DNA of 36,066 nucleotides, taken from assembly GCA_903862465.1 (NCBI GenBank), contig CAIOYH010000074.1, forward strand, positions 1 through 36,066. Reading direction: 5' to 3'. Under the pieces are notes generated by a model. It ran no database searches and was not told the DNA's origin. It saw nothing but the letters and a program-made list of their open reading frames with translations. This document shows positions 17,495 to 26,310 of this stretch, piece by piece; the stretch's first letter is position 1, and each line of letters begins with the position of its first letter. The DNA is from an uncultured bacterium (lineage in GTDB: Bacteria > Bacteroidota > Bacteroidia > Bacteroidales > CAIWKO01). The translations under genes and the position numbers were made by a program.

Positions 17495-18472
17495 ATGGAT
17501 TTACCAGAAATACTATATGACTATTATAAATCAGTTCTAGAACCATTTTTTCCCAAATGTGGACAAATATCAAGGTATAGTGGAATGAGTGACTTTAAAA
17601 ATGACATTATCTCTGATATTAAAATTACACTAGATAACACATATGAATTTTTTAAAGAGAGTGATTTCTTTATTGATAAGGGGACTGAAATAGTCCATTT
17701 TACATCTCTTCAAAATGCCATTTCGATAGTTAAGGACTTAAAAATAAGATTATATAGTATTGACAGCCTGGACGACCCAAATGAAGTGAAACGCATAACT
17801 GATATTATTACTTTTTTAGAAAATGACAATATTTATAATCCCGAGAATCAAAAGGAGAGTTTCTATATTTTTTGTGGTTCAGATTACACAAAAATAAATA
17901 GTGACAAATCTGCGGAGTTTAATATGTGGCGTTTATATGGGAATTCAGGTAATGGAATTGGTCTGGTTTTTAAATATGATGATGAGCCACAAAATATTTA
18001 TAAGTGTTATTTGAGCAAAGTTTATTATGAGAATAATTCTATTTTCCAACAATGCTATCAAAATCATAGAAAATTCGCAGATGAACATAATTACACAATA
18101 AGCGGACTAGATAATGTGTTAGTGCCATTGTCTCTTTTTTATAAAGACCATATATACAAAATTGAGAATGAAATAAGAATTCTTAAAAAGATGTCTTTAT
18201 TAGAAAATCGGACCAAAACCATTGGTTATGATTTTAAAAAAAGCAGAAAAGTTCCATATTATGATTTGCCCTTTAATTCAAAAAAACTTGGTGCTGAACC
18301 GAATCTAGAATTGACTAAAATAATAATTGGCTATAAATACAAAACAAAGGAAAAACAAGAATTAGAACAACTGTTTGATGGCCTCAATTATTTAAATGAA
18401 AGGATTCCATTCACTATTGAGCAAACATCACTGAAAGACGACTATTTCAATGAAGGGCAATCACACAAATGA
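17495..18472 (+). CDS. DUF2971 domain protein (cassette gene)
   Basis: 325 residues. The pattern of DUF2971 is visible: VHFTSLQNAISIVKD (about 70), then YSIDSLDDPNEVKR (about 89-102), SFYIFCGSD, and FNMWRLYGNSGNGIGLVFKYDD in the middle. The biochemical activity of the family is unknown. Members are often found as accessory genes on islands, and a defence role has been suspected, but this sequence does not prove it. No signal peptide or membrane segment is seen. The gene is AT-rich, carried alone between attC sites C and D, and starts 30 bp after the cassette boundary. The C-terminal end (about 285-325) is a charged helical tail. Confidence 0.85.
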   Translation: MDLPEILYDYYKSVLEPFFPKCGQISRYSGMSDFKNDIISDIKITLDNTYEFFKESDFFIDKGTEIVHFTSLQNAISIVKDLKIRLYSIDSLDDPNEVKRITDIITFLENDNIYNPENQKESFYIFCGSDYTKINSDKSAEFNMWRLYGNSGNGIGLVFKYDDEPQNIYKCYLSKVYYENNSIFQQCYQNHRKFADEHNYTISGLDNVLVPLSLFYKDHIYKIENEIRILKKMSLLENRTKTIGYDFKKSRKVPYYDLPFNSKKLGAEPNLELTKIIIGYKYKTKEKQELEQLFDGLNYLNERIPFTIEQTSLKDDYFNEGQSHK

Positions 18473-18504
18473 TAAAACTAATTAATTTGAAACAGAAACG
18501 CACA

Positions 18505-18640
18505 GTTGGTAACAAAGGCTTGCTATCAGCGGCGTTCGTGTCTTCGTGGACACGAACGCAAGTTATTTAGCGTTTGTCCTTGCGGACAACTATTCGGCTA
18601 TAAAATCGCCGCCGAATAGCAAGCCTCAACCGTTGGTGGC
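18505..18640 (+). other. attC-like site D, long form (end of the DUF2971 cassette)
   Basis: Left end GTTGGTAAC (18505-18513) is the exact reverse complement of the cassette start GTTACCAAC at 17465. Arms GGCTTGCTAT (18517-18526) and ATAGCAAGCC (18616-18625) pair perfectly. Inside them GCGGCG pairs with CGCCGC. Two internal hairpins (18535-18556 and 18574-18589) fill the loop. The right end GTTGGTGGC (18632-18640) opens the next cassette. Confidence 0.9.
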
Positions 18641-18666
18641 AATATTTAAACAAAAACATCAAAATA

Positions 18667-19647
18667 ATGTGGAGTAAAATTGGAAAATGGATTGGTAAAT
18701 CGCTAATTGTAAGCATTGTTGTTTATTTGGTAATATGTTTGGTTCTTATTTATTGGCCAATCAATATTGAGAAAAATGTTAAAAACTATGATTATAGTTC
18801 AATCAAGGGAAACTCAGAATCATATTTGGGGAAAGAACAATGGATTAAAACAAGAGACAATTACGAGATTTTCAATAGAGTATATAAGAGTGATAGTAAA
18901 GATGTATTAATTTTAATTCATGGTTCTGGGTCAGAAAGTAGATACTTGGCGAATTTAGCGGATTCAATTGCCAAAGCAAATATTGCCACTGTCTTAACGC
19001 CTGACATGAGAGGTCACGGAAGAAACAGTGGAAAAAGAGGAGATATTGATTACATTGGACAACTTGAAGACGACATTGAAGATTTGATTCAATTCAGCAA
19101 AAAAAATCTTGGCGCTAAAAAAATAATTTTAGCAGGGCATTCTACTGGAGGAGGTTTCGTTTTGAGGTTTATTGGAAACCCGAAAAATAGTAAGGTGGAT
19201 AAGGCAATTCTGCTCTCACCTTATCTAGGGTATGATGCACCAACCGTTAAACCCAATAGCGGAGGATGGGTGAAAGTTGCCTTGAAAAGAATCATCGGAC
19301 TGTCAATGTTAAATAAAATAGGCATTAAAAGTTTTAACAATTTACCTGTTTTGTTTTTTAATCGCCCAGAAGATATTAATGATAACTTACAAGTTCCTTA
19401 CTATTCATTCAATATGACAATGAATTTCGACACCAAGAATTATAAAGACGAAATAAAAAATATTAATATTCCTTGCCTAGTTTTGGTTGGAAAACAAGAT
19501 GAAAGTTTTTATTCTGAACAATTCCCCAAAATATTTGAGCCAGCCAAAAAATTTGTTCGCTTAGAAATATTGGATAGTGTAAAACATTTAGACATTGTTA
19601 AGAGTCATCAAGTATTTGAAATAATTAAAGAATGGAACAAAGATTAG
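18667..19647 (+). CDS. Membrane-anchored alpha/beta hydrolase (cassette gene)
   Basis: 326 residues. One N-terminal membrane helix (about 12-30) is followed by a serine hydrolase of the S33/lysophospholipase type. The oxyanion loop HGSGSES begins at residue 85, and MRGHGRNSG is at 114-122. The nucleophile elbow GHSTGGG puts the serine at 159. Probable acid and base are Asp278 in GKQDE and His307 in VKHLD, so the triad is complete. The substrate is unknown; esters of lipids or small molecules are possible. It is a single-gene cassette between attC D and E, with the ATG 34 bp after the boundary. Confidence 0.9.
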   Translation: MWSKIGKWIGKSLIVSIVVYLVICLVLIYWPINIEKNVKNYDYSSIKGNSESYLGKEQWIKTRDNYEIFNRVYKSDSKDVLILIHGSGSESRYLANLADSIAKANIATVLTPDMRGHGRNSGKRGDIDYIGQLEDDIEDLIQFSKKNLGAKKIILAGHSTGGGFVLRFIGNPKNSKVDKAILLSPYLGYDAPTVKPNSGGWVKVALKRIIGLSMLNKIGIKSFNNLPVLFFNRPEDINDNLQVPYYSFNMTMNFDTKNYKDEIKNINIPCLVLVGKQDESFYSEQFPKIFEPAKKFVRLEILDSVKHLDIVKSHQVFEIIKEWNKD

Positions 19648-19666
19648 GAACAAGAGAAATACTACT

Positions 19667-19786
19667 GCCGCCAACAAGGGTTTTGCGTCAGGTGGGCTGA
19701 AGTGCAAACTTGGTGCTAATTGCTACTATTAAAATGTAGTGACAAATTGAAGCTTTGTGTTCCGAAACCCGCCCCCTGTTCAGCTT
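19667..19786 (+). other. attC-like site E, degenerate (end of the hydrolase cassette)
   Basis: GCCGCCAAC (19667-19675) matches the reverse complement of the hydrolase cassette start GTTGGTGGC except for one position that still pairs as G-T. GGGTTT (19678-19683) can pair with AAACCC (19765-19770), and a GTT at 19778 marks the likely right end. The middle is less symmetric than site D, and what follows is a core-type lipoprotein gene, so the array may end here. Confidence 0.6.
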
Positions 19787-19854
19787 AGGCTGTGCCTTAG
19801 TTGAATATATCTATATAGGTTCTGCCAATTTCATCAATTAACCAATTAACCAAA

Positions 19855-20211
19855 ATGAAACTACTTCAACCTTTTATTCTAATTTTACTTATTAGTTTCT
19901 GTTTCGTCTCCTGTGAGGGACCGAAATATTTTTCTGTCACTGTTGTTGACAAAACCACACAGCAGCCTATTGATAGTGTACTTGTTTTGGTGAAAGTAAA
20001 GGCAGGTAAAGAAGAAAAAAGCGCTTACAATTTGCAAGGCTTCACCGATACTGTCGGCAAATTTAAACGAGAGGAAATGATAGGCTATGGTTTGAGCATG
20101 ACGCGTTGGGATTTTTATATGGAATATAACAAGAAGGGCTATGTCCCCAAAACAGAATTAAATCATGTGGAGGGCAAAGTTGAATTAGAACCCCTTCTGC
20201 CAAAGCAATAA
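19855..20211 (+). CDS. Small lipoprotein with a carboxypeptidase-regulatory-like fold
   Basis: 118 residues. A lipoprotein signal peptide has hydrophobic residues 5-17 and the lipobox VSC with Cys20 as the lipid-modified residue, followed by EG. Residues about 27-110 show the pattern of a small beta-sandwich such as carboxypeptidase regulatory/DUF4198-type domains: FSVTVVDKTTQQPIDSVLV, then a glycine turn and GKF. The protein is expected to sit on the outer membrane facing the periplasm. Function unknown. The upstream spacer contains the short AATTAACC repeat and the end of the cassette block. Confidence 0.8.
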   Translation: MKLLQPFILILLISFCFVSCEGPKYFSVTVVDKTTQQPIDSVLVLVKVKAGKEEKSAYNLQGFTDTVGKFKREEMIGYGLSMTRWDFYMEYNKKGYVPKTELNHVEGKVELEPLLPKQ

Positions 20212-20490
20212 ATAAGACAATAAAAATAGCGAACCCAAATCAACAATAGAACAATCTAACAATAGAACAATCCAACATTTTTCATTTTTTATTATTCATT
20301 TTTCATTTAACAATCCTAAAAGGTATTACGAATTTGCTCAAAATAGCTTAATGATAAACCCACATCAACAATATCCACTTACACTTCTCCGTTACTATTA
20401 ACAATCGCCTGTTAAAAACTTAATGCCTATAGCACTATTCAATACTTAGAAAACCATTACTTTTATTTTTTTCATTTAAAATAGATTCTT
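20212..20490. other. Intergenic spacer with simple repeats
   Basis: 279 bp without a gene. It carries two copies of ACAATAGAACAATC near 20240-20275 and a run of CATTTTT motifs near 20277-20310. A weak -7-like TACTTTTA lies at 20458-20465, ahead of exbB, with A instead of G at the last position. Nothing else is recognisable. Confidence 0.6.
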
Positions 20491-21204
20491 ATGCTAGGTA
20501 TAATATTGCAAATCACCCAAGGCACTCCTGTGGTTCAGGACACGGTGAATCAGGTTGTTCAAGCCACAACTCAAGCTCCAACTCAAGTTTCTTTATCCTT
20601 ATGGGAACTGATTTTAAAGGGCGGTGTCATCATGATTCCTATTTTTATTTGCTCGCTATTGGCAGTTTATTTTTTCATTGAGCGTTTTATTGCTCTCAGA
20701 AAGGCAGGGAAATCTGATAAAAATTTCATGAACAATATTGAGATGTTGGTCTCGGATATGAAATTGGATGCTGCCAAAACGATGTGCAAAACCAACAACA
20801 CTCCTGTTTCGCGCATGGTGGAGAAAGGTTTGGCGCGCATTGGTCGCCCCATCAACGACATCGAACGCAGCATTGAGAGCGTTGGCAAATATGAAGTATC
20901 GAAACTGGAACGCAATATGAAGATATTAGGTATCGTAGCGGGTATTGCCCCCATGCTTGGATTTATCGGTACGATTATGGGTGTTATCAAGATTTTCTAC
21001 AACATTTCGCTCACCAACAACATGAGTATTGGTTCCATATCGGGCGGGTTATATGAAAAGATGATTACAAGTGCTGCCGGTTTGATAGTGGGCGTGTTAG
21101 CCTATGTCGGCTACAATTACTTGTCTATCTTATTGGATAAAGTAATTTTTAGATTAGAGGATGCCGGTATAGAATTTATGGATATCTTACAAAAAGAAGC
21201 ATAA
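20491..21204 (+). CDS. exbB: ExbB/TolQ-type proton channel
   Basis: 237 residues. ExbB forms the inner-membrane pentamer that, with ExbD, uses proton flow to energise TonB. There is an N-terminal Gln/Thr-rich periplasmic stretch, one membrane helix at about 45-68 and two more in the conserved MotA/TolQ/ExbB domain (about 145-220). Characteristic sequence includes GIVAGIAPMLGFIGTIMGVI and ITSAAGLIVGVLAY. The cytoplasmic loop between them carries the helical regulatory segment. It is followed one base later by exbD, then tonB and folC, a gene order common in Bacteroidota. Confidence 0.95.
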   Translation: MLGIILQITQGTPVVQDTVNQVVQATTQAPTQVSLSLWELILKGGVIMIPIFICSLLAVYFFIERFIALRKAGKSDKNFMNNIEMLVSDMKLDAAKTMCKTNNTPVSRMVEKGLARIGRPINDIERSIESVGKYEVSKLERNMKILGIVAGIAPMLGFIGTIMGVIKIFYNISLTNNMSIGSISGGLYEKMITSAAGLIVGVLAYVGYNYLSILLDKVIFRLEDAGIEFMDILQKEA

Positions 21205-21205
21205 T

Positions 21206-21607
21206 ATGAATTTGCGCAAGTCGAGAGGCTACTCAGCCGAGGTTTATACAGGTTCGTTGAACGACATCATGTTCTTTCTGTTGTTGTTCTTCTTGATAGT
21301 GGCTACTATGGTCAATCCTTCTGTCATCAAACTCATGTTGCCCAAAGCCACCACCTCACAAGAAATGAACGTAAAGCAAATAGCGCTTTCCATCACGGCT
21401 GACAAGACCTATTATATTGACAACAAAATGATACCTAGCGACCAACTCGAAATAGAGATGGCAAACGCTACCCGTAACGTAAAAGACCCAACAATCGTAT
21501 TAAGGATAGATAACGCTCTCACCATCCAAGATTTGGTTGATGTGTTGCAAATCGGCAACAAACTAAAGATTAAAATGGTGTTAGCCACAAAACCTACGCA
21601 AAAATGA
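21206..21607 (+). CDS. exbD: ExbD/TolR-type proton-channel subunit
   Basis: 133 residues. It has a short cytoplasmic start, one membrane helix (about 22-40, starting SLNDIMFFLLLFFLIVATM) and a periplasmic domain. The aspartate in LNDIMFF is the position of the essential proton-carrying residue of the family. Sequence near 95-125 fits the ExbD periplasmic fold (VLRIDNALTIQDLVDVLQIG). It begins directly after exbB and overlaps tonB by 4 bp (ATGA), so the three subunits are translated together. Confidence 0.94.
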   Translation: MNLRKSRGYSAEVYTGSLNDIMFFLLLFFLIVATMVNPSVIKLMLPKATTSQEMNVKQIALSITADKTYYIDNKMIPSDQLEIEMANATRNVKDPTIVLRIDNALTIQDLVDVLQIGNKLKIKMVLATKPTQK

Positions 21608-22422
21608 TCTTAGAACAAAAACAAACTCATAGACCCCTTGCGGCAATTCTTACCCTTGTTTTTCATGGGTTATTGATACTTTTTTTAGTATTGATGATAT
21701 TCCACACGCCACTTCCGCCTTATCCTGAAGCAGGGGGTGGTTCAGGATTGGAAGTTAATTTTGGCAATACCGAAAACGGCATGGGAAACAATAATTCAGA
21801 GCAACTGATTCCCATCAGTACACAGAACCTCTCTAATAAAAGCGACGATAATGTAATTACTCAAGATAATGAAGATGCTGTCGCTCTGAACAATCCTGAT
21901 AAAAGCAAAAAAGTTACCACTAACGTCGTCAAAATTAACGATCCTGTTATTAACCCTAACGCACTCTACAAGAAAAAAACAGGTGATGGTACCACCAATA
22001 CAGCAGGAAATCAAGGCAAGCAAACGGGTGATATCAATGCTACAGGTTATAAAGGTAATGGAGGAAGTGGCGGTGGCGACGAGGGTGGCATCGGACCGGG
22101 AAAAGGTCCCGGAGAGGGTCCCGGTCAAGGTCCCGGACATGAAAAAGGTATTTCCTATGTGATGAAAGACCGCACGGCGAAATTTATTCCGAAGCCGGTT
22201 TATAATTCAAAAGCTGAAGGAATAGTTGTTGTAGATATATGGGTGGATAAAAAAGGAAATGTAACAAAATACATTGCCGGTACTAAAGGTTCCACAACCA
22301 CCAACACAGGGTTATTAAAAATAGCAGGAGATGCTGCCAAACGAGCTACCTTTAGCGTAAAAGCAAATGCACCCGAAGAACAAAAGGGAACTATTTCCTA
22401 CAATTTTATCAATTTGAATTAA
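21604..22422 (+). CDS. tonB: TonB-type energy transducer
   Basis: 272 residues. An N-terminal membrane anchor (about 14-36) is followed by a long Asn/Gly-rich periplasmic spacer with a glycine-proline run (about 152-178). The C-terminal domain (about 190-272) contains VVVDIWVDKKGNVTKYIAG, the beta-strand pattern of TonB carboxyl domains that bind the TonB box of outer-membrane receptors. The spacer is glycine-rich rather than the classical proline-lysine type, as in many Bacteroidota TonB proteins. Overlaps exbD by 4 bp. Confidence 0.88.
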   Translation: MILEQKQTHRPLAAILTLVFHGLLILFLVLMIFHTPLPPYPEAGGGSGLEVNFGNTENGMGNNNSEQLIPISTQNLSNKSDDNVITQDNEDAVALNNPDKSKKVTTNVVKINDPVINPNALYKKKTGDGTTNTAGNQGKQTGDINATGYKGNGGSGGGDEGGIGPGKGPGEGPGQGPGHEKGISYVMKDRTAKFIPKPVYNSKAEGIVVVDIWVDKKGNVTKYIAGTKGSTTTNTGLLKIAGDAAKRATFSVKANAPEEQKGTISYNFINLN

Positions 22423-22428
22423 TTTGAT

Positions 22429-22436
22429 TACTTTTG
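22429..22436 (+). promoter_or_regulatory. -7 promoter element for folC
   Basis: TACTTTTG fits TAnnTTTG, beginning 6 bp after the tonB stop and 69 bp before the folC ATG. No good -33 TTG at standard spacing. Confidence 0.5.
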
Positions 22437-22504
22437 CACAATAAAACGTATTTATTACGTTTTGGAATATATTAGTAAAGGATATTAACAAAAAAAATTA
22501 TTTT

Positions 22505-23803
22505 ATGGCTGCATATAGTCGAACCTTAGATTACTTATTTAATCATTTTCCTATGTTTCATAGCATAGGCGCAGATGCATATAAGAATAACCTCAACAAC
22601 AGTATTACATTAAGTAATATTATGGGGAAACCCGAACAGAAATTTCGTTCAATCCACATTGCAGGCACGAATGGTAAAGGTTCTGTTGCAAACATGCTGT
22701 CATCCGTTTTACAAGAAGCCGGATACAAAACGGGACTTTTTACATCGCCCCATCTCAAAGATTTTCGTGAACGTATTCGCATCAATGGTGAGATGATTCC
22801 TAAGGAGTTTGTTACTGAATTTGTGGCGACTCACAAGAAGATTTTTGATACCATTCATCCTTCATTTTTTGAGATGACTTTTGCCTTGGCAATGCAATAT
22901 TTCGCTGATCAAAATGTTGATATTGCTGTGATAGAAACCGGCATGGGAGGGCGGATAGATTCTACCAATATTGTGAATCCTGTGATGAGTATCATCACAA
23001 ATATCAGCCTCGATCACACACAGTTTTTGGGCAATACACTCCAAGAAATTGCTATGGAAAAAGCAGGAATCATTAAAAAAGGTGTTCCTGTTCTGATTGG
23101 AAAATCGCAACCAAAGACGGATACTGTATTTAAAAATGCAGCAAAAAGTTTAAATACTGATGTTCAATATGCGGATAAGATTTACAAGATTGATGATTTA
23201 TGGTCGTGGAGCGAAAGACCTTTTGGTAGCGTTTTTACGATGAATAAATATGCCGTAACAAAGTTTAAAAATATGTATTGCCCATTATCGGGAAGCTATC
23301 AGCGTGAGAATTTGCAGACGGCTTTTGCTGCTGTGGATATTTTGAATGAACAAGGAATCACGATAAGCAAAGACGCATTGACTGATGGTATTGCCAATGT
23401 AATTAAAAACACGGATTTTAAAGGTAGATGGCAGGTAAGATCGCGCAGACCACTGACTATTTTTGATACAGCACACAACGAAGCAGGAATTAAACAAGTA
23501 GCCTTACAAATTAGCGAATTGCAATTTGCTAAACTGCACTTTGTTTTAGGAATGTTGGGCGATAAAGATATTTCCAAGATATTATGTTTACTTCCGAAAA
23601 AAGCCACCTATTATTTCTGTAAACCAAAACTTCCTAGAGGGCTTGACCAAAAGGTTTTGGCAGAGCAAGCTCATGAGTTGGGTTTGGAAGGAAATTCATA
23701 CCTATCAGTTCATATAGCATATAGCCATGCGCGAAAAGCTGCTAGCAAGGAAGATTTGATTTTTGTTGGTGGAAGTAGTTTTGTGGTGGCTGAGGTTGTT
23801 TAA
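22505..23803 (+). CDS. folC: Bifunctional folylpolyglutamate/dihydrofolate synthase
   Basis: 432 residues, the usual length. FolC adds glutamate to dihydropteroate and then extends the glutamate tail of folates, using ATP, in the cytoplasm. The P-loop GTNGKGSV is at residues 54-61, followed by TGLFTSPHL and FRERIRINGE, all family hallmarks. VIETGMGGRIDSTNI and ITNISLDHTQFLG mark the metal and omega-loop regions, and DTAHNEAG lies in the C-terminal Mur ligase-like domain. It has its own promoter but follows tonB on the same strand. A strong hairpin lies after its stop. Confidence 0.95.
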   Translation: MAAYSRTLDYLFNHFPMFHSIGADAYKNNLNNSITLSNIMGKPEQKFRSIHIAGTNGKGSVANMLSSVLQEAGYKTGLFTSPHLKDFRERIRINGEMIPKEFVTEFVATHKKIFDTIHPSFFEMTFALAMQYFADQNVDIAVIETGMGGRIDSTNIVNPVMSIITNISLDHTQFLGNTLQEIAMEKAGIIKKGVPVLIGKSQPKTDTVFKNAAKSLNTDVQYADKIYKIDDLWSWSERPFGSVFTMNKYAVTKFKNMYCPLSGSYQRENLQTAFAAVDILNEQGITISKDALTDGIANVIKNTDFKGRWQVRSRRPLTIFDTAHNEAGIKQVALQISELQFAKLHFVLGMLGDKDISKILCLLPKKATYYFCKPKLPRGLDQKVLAEQAHELGLEGNSYLSVHIAYSHARKAASKEDLIFVGGSSFVVAEVV

Positions 23804-23830
23804 TATTACTTTCAAAAGAAATTCCAAGCC

Positions 23831-23872
23831 AATAGGTGCAGTACTGATAAGTGCTGCACCTATTTTGTTTTT
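23831..23872 (+). terminator. Rho-independent terminator after folC
   Basis: AATAGGTGCAG (23831-23841) pairs perfectly with CTGCACCTATT (23854-23864) over 11 bp around a 12-nt loop. A T-rich tail TTTTGTTTTTA overlaps and follows. It lies between the convergent folC and tamL genes and could act on both strands. Confidence 0.8.
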
Positions 23873-23943
23873 ATATAAACGATATTAAAATAGTATTACT
23901 AGTCCTTGTTATTTTCTTCTTGAAAATAAATCGGTTATATTCC

Positions 23944-26310
23944 TTAGAAAGGATACCCGATACCAAAGTTTCCGAAAATTAAGAATCGTCGGTCGTTTTG
24001 TCCTATCCATCTGCTGTTCTTATTCTGAGCAGGGTCTTTTAAAACAAATGCTCCATCGAGCCTTATGACAAAATAGCCAAAATCGGCTCGCAATCCAAGA
24101 CCTCCGTCCACAGCAAGTTCACCTATGAACCTTGTGATATTGAATTCTCCTCCGGGGAATAAAGTCGCTTTCTTTCTTAGCCAAACGTTGCCAATATCTA
24201 TAAATGCTGCTCCGCGTAAAAACTTATAAATCGGGAAACGATATTCCACATTGAATTCCATTCCTATTTCGCCGATTTTATCCAAAGCGTATGTTGCGGA
24301 ATCTTTATATGAACCCGGTCCCAAAGTTTTCAGTCTCCAAGCGCGCATACTGTTGGCACCGCCTGCATAAAAACTCTTTTCAAACGGCAGTGTGTTTTCC
24401 TTATCTAATGGACCACCAAAACCTGCGTATGTTCTGAAAACCATTAGATTTTTATCATTAAAATACATATAGTATCTGAAATCGGCATCAATTTTATAAT
24501 ATTGTGAGTAGGGGATGCTGAACAATTCATACGCTCCTTGCCTCTTTTGAATTTTACTGTAAACCCAAAACAACAAGCCGGCAAGCTCTGCATTCGCTTT
24601 CAAATAAATGAAATCTTCTTTCAAGTTTATGTTTTGATTGTTATACACGAAACTATAAGCCAAAGCTGTGATAATATGGTCGCGGAAAGTATTTTGCAGA
24701 GCTCTGTCTTTAATTGAATCCACTTGAGAGGTGAAGGTGGAATCGGGGAAGATCTTTACGAGATTTACCTGTAAAGGCGTTAAGTAATGCGTCTTGTATT
24801 GATTTTCTTTCCACTGATAACCAAAGGAACCTATGGCGTAATAGCGTTCATATTCGGGGCGAATCTGATAATTGAATGAGGCGTTGATATTGGTTTTAGG
24901 TTTAAAGTATTTCGGAAAACGATATTGCCTAACAGGCATTAAAAAGCGCGGGATTTTAATGTTCAATTCCAACCCTGTTTCAATGGTATGGATAAAAGAT
25001 AAATTAGGAATAACAGGTTTTATGACTCCTGTACTCTTTTTGAAAGATTGAAAATCAACGGCACCATTAAACTTTATATCATAGATTTCGGCACCATGAA
25101 AAATGTTTTTGTTGGTATAAATCAAACTCGCTTGCACCCCAAGTTCGCCGCCTGTGTGGGTGGCATCGGTACTCACTGCCAATGCCTGAGTGGGCGATTT
25201 AGAGAGTTTGATATAACAATCCATCTTGCCCTCAACAGTGCTGGTGTCTGGAAGACTTTGAAATTCGATGTTCACGTAGCGATAAATCTTCAAATCCAAC
25301 AGGCTTTTATACGTCATATCCACATCATTGTAGTTATAGACATCATTGCTGTCAATATAAATAGTTTGGGCTAAGGTGCGCAGATTAATCTTCAACTTGT
25401 TGGGATAGCAGAAATAATACACCTTATGCGGACGTGTTTTTACCCGATTCGGGATGATGGCTCGAATGGTATCATAGTGTGTATTGGCAGGTCTGTCGCG
25501 TTCGAAATCAGTGTTTACGATGATTTTGTTGATGGTAAATCTTTTGTGTTTCACGGTGACCAATGAGTCAGGATTCTTTTTTGACGGACCCATCGCATCC
25601 GAAATCTTTATGGAGATATCAATCTGATGCGAATTCAAAGAGCTATCAACTAAAAAACTGATGTAACTTTTACTGAAATAAAAGTAACCATTGTTCTGCA
25701 GATTCCTCGTGATTCTATCCCGCTCACCATCCATCTTGTCAACATTATAGTTTTCGCCACTCACAATCTTACAATTGTTTTTGTCAGCATACACAAAGGC
25801 TTTCAGGGTTGCATCAGGTATCAGATAATTGATGTTTCTGACCGTATAGGGAGTCTTGGTGTTTACCAAATAATCCGTTCGGGCACCCCACTTTTTGTAT
25901 TTAGTGACATATTCAACCAATGAGTTGAAGTAGCCATGACTTTCGAGATAATATTTCAATTGTCGGACGCTGCTTTCTGTCATAATGGTGTCGAGCAATA
26001 TCGGTTCGGCAGCAATGGTGTTCTTTAGCCATTTTTTGAATCCCGTTTCTTTGCCTTTGACGGCGAAGTTCCATAAGCGAATATTTATATACAATCCGAA
26101 ATTCGTCCGCGTAGGTTTTTGCTTTATCAAGGAGCGCATCTCATTGATGTCGAGATTGGTTTTATTGATGTTGATGTGGTTTTTCTTCAGCAAATACGTA
26201 CCTTTCGGATATTTCCGAATCGGGTTACAGGATGTTGCAAGAGCAAAAAACAATAAAACGATGACTCCCCAATATGCCCAACGATATTTCAAAAGCACAT
26301 TGTTATTCAT
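23944..26310 (-). CDS. tamL: TamL: lipoprotein Omp85/TamA-type outer-membrane assembly factor
   Basis: 788 residues from the ATG at 26310; an in-frame ATG at 26325 would add five residues. A lipoprotein signal has a hydrophobic helix and the lipobox ATSC followed by [16 protein letters not shown], the start typical of Bacteroidota TamL. POTRA-like repeats (to about 400) are followed by an Omp85 surface barrel, with the late motifs [15 protein letters not shown] and [11 protein letters not shown]. TamL assists the insertion of some beta-barrel or surface proteins, usually with TamB, whose gene normally follows; no tamB is seen here. The start overlaps the stop of the permease gene by 8 bp, so the two are co-translated. 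Confidence 0.9.
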   Translation of the reverse strand: MNNNVLLKYRWAYWGVIVLLFFALATSCNPIRKYPKGTYLLKKNHININKTNLDINEMRSLIKQKPTRTNFGLYINIRLWNFAVKGKETGFKKWLKNTIAAEPILLDTIMTESSVRQLKYYLESHGYFNSLVEYVTKYKKWGARTDYLVNTKTPYTVRNINYLIPDATLKAFVYADKNNCKIVSGENYNVDKMDGERDRITRNLQNNGYFYFSKSYISFLVDSSLNSHQIDISIKISDAMGPSKKNPDSLVTVKHKRFTINKIIVNTDFERDRPANTHYDTIRAIIPNRVKTRPHKVYYFCYPNKLKINLRTLAQTIYIDSNDVYNYNDVDMTYKSLLDLKIYRYVNIEFQSLPDTSTVEGKMDCYIKLSKSPTQALAVSTDATHTGGELGVQASLIYTNKNIFHGAEIYDIKFNGAVDFQSFKKSTGVIKPVIPNLSFIHTIETGLELNIKIPRFLMPVRQYRFPKYFKPKTNINASFNYQIRPEYERYYAIGSFGYQWKENQYKTHYLTPLQVNLVKIFPDSTFTSQVDSIKDRALQNTFRDHIITALAYSFVYNNQNINLKEDFIYLKANAELAGLLFWVYSKIQKRQGAYELFSIPYSQYYKIDADFRYYMYFNDKNLMVFRTYAGFGGPLDKENTLPFEKSFYAGGANSMRAWRLKTLGPGSYKDSATYALDKIGEIGMEFNVEYRFPIYKFLRGAAFIDIGNVWLRKKATLFPGGEFNITRFIGELAVDGGLGLRADFGYFVIRLDGAFVLKDPAQNKNSRWIGQNDRRFLIFGNFGIGYPF

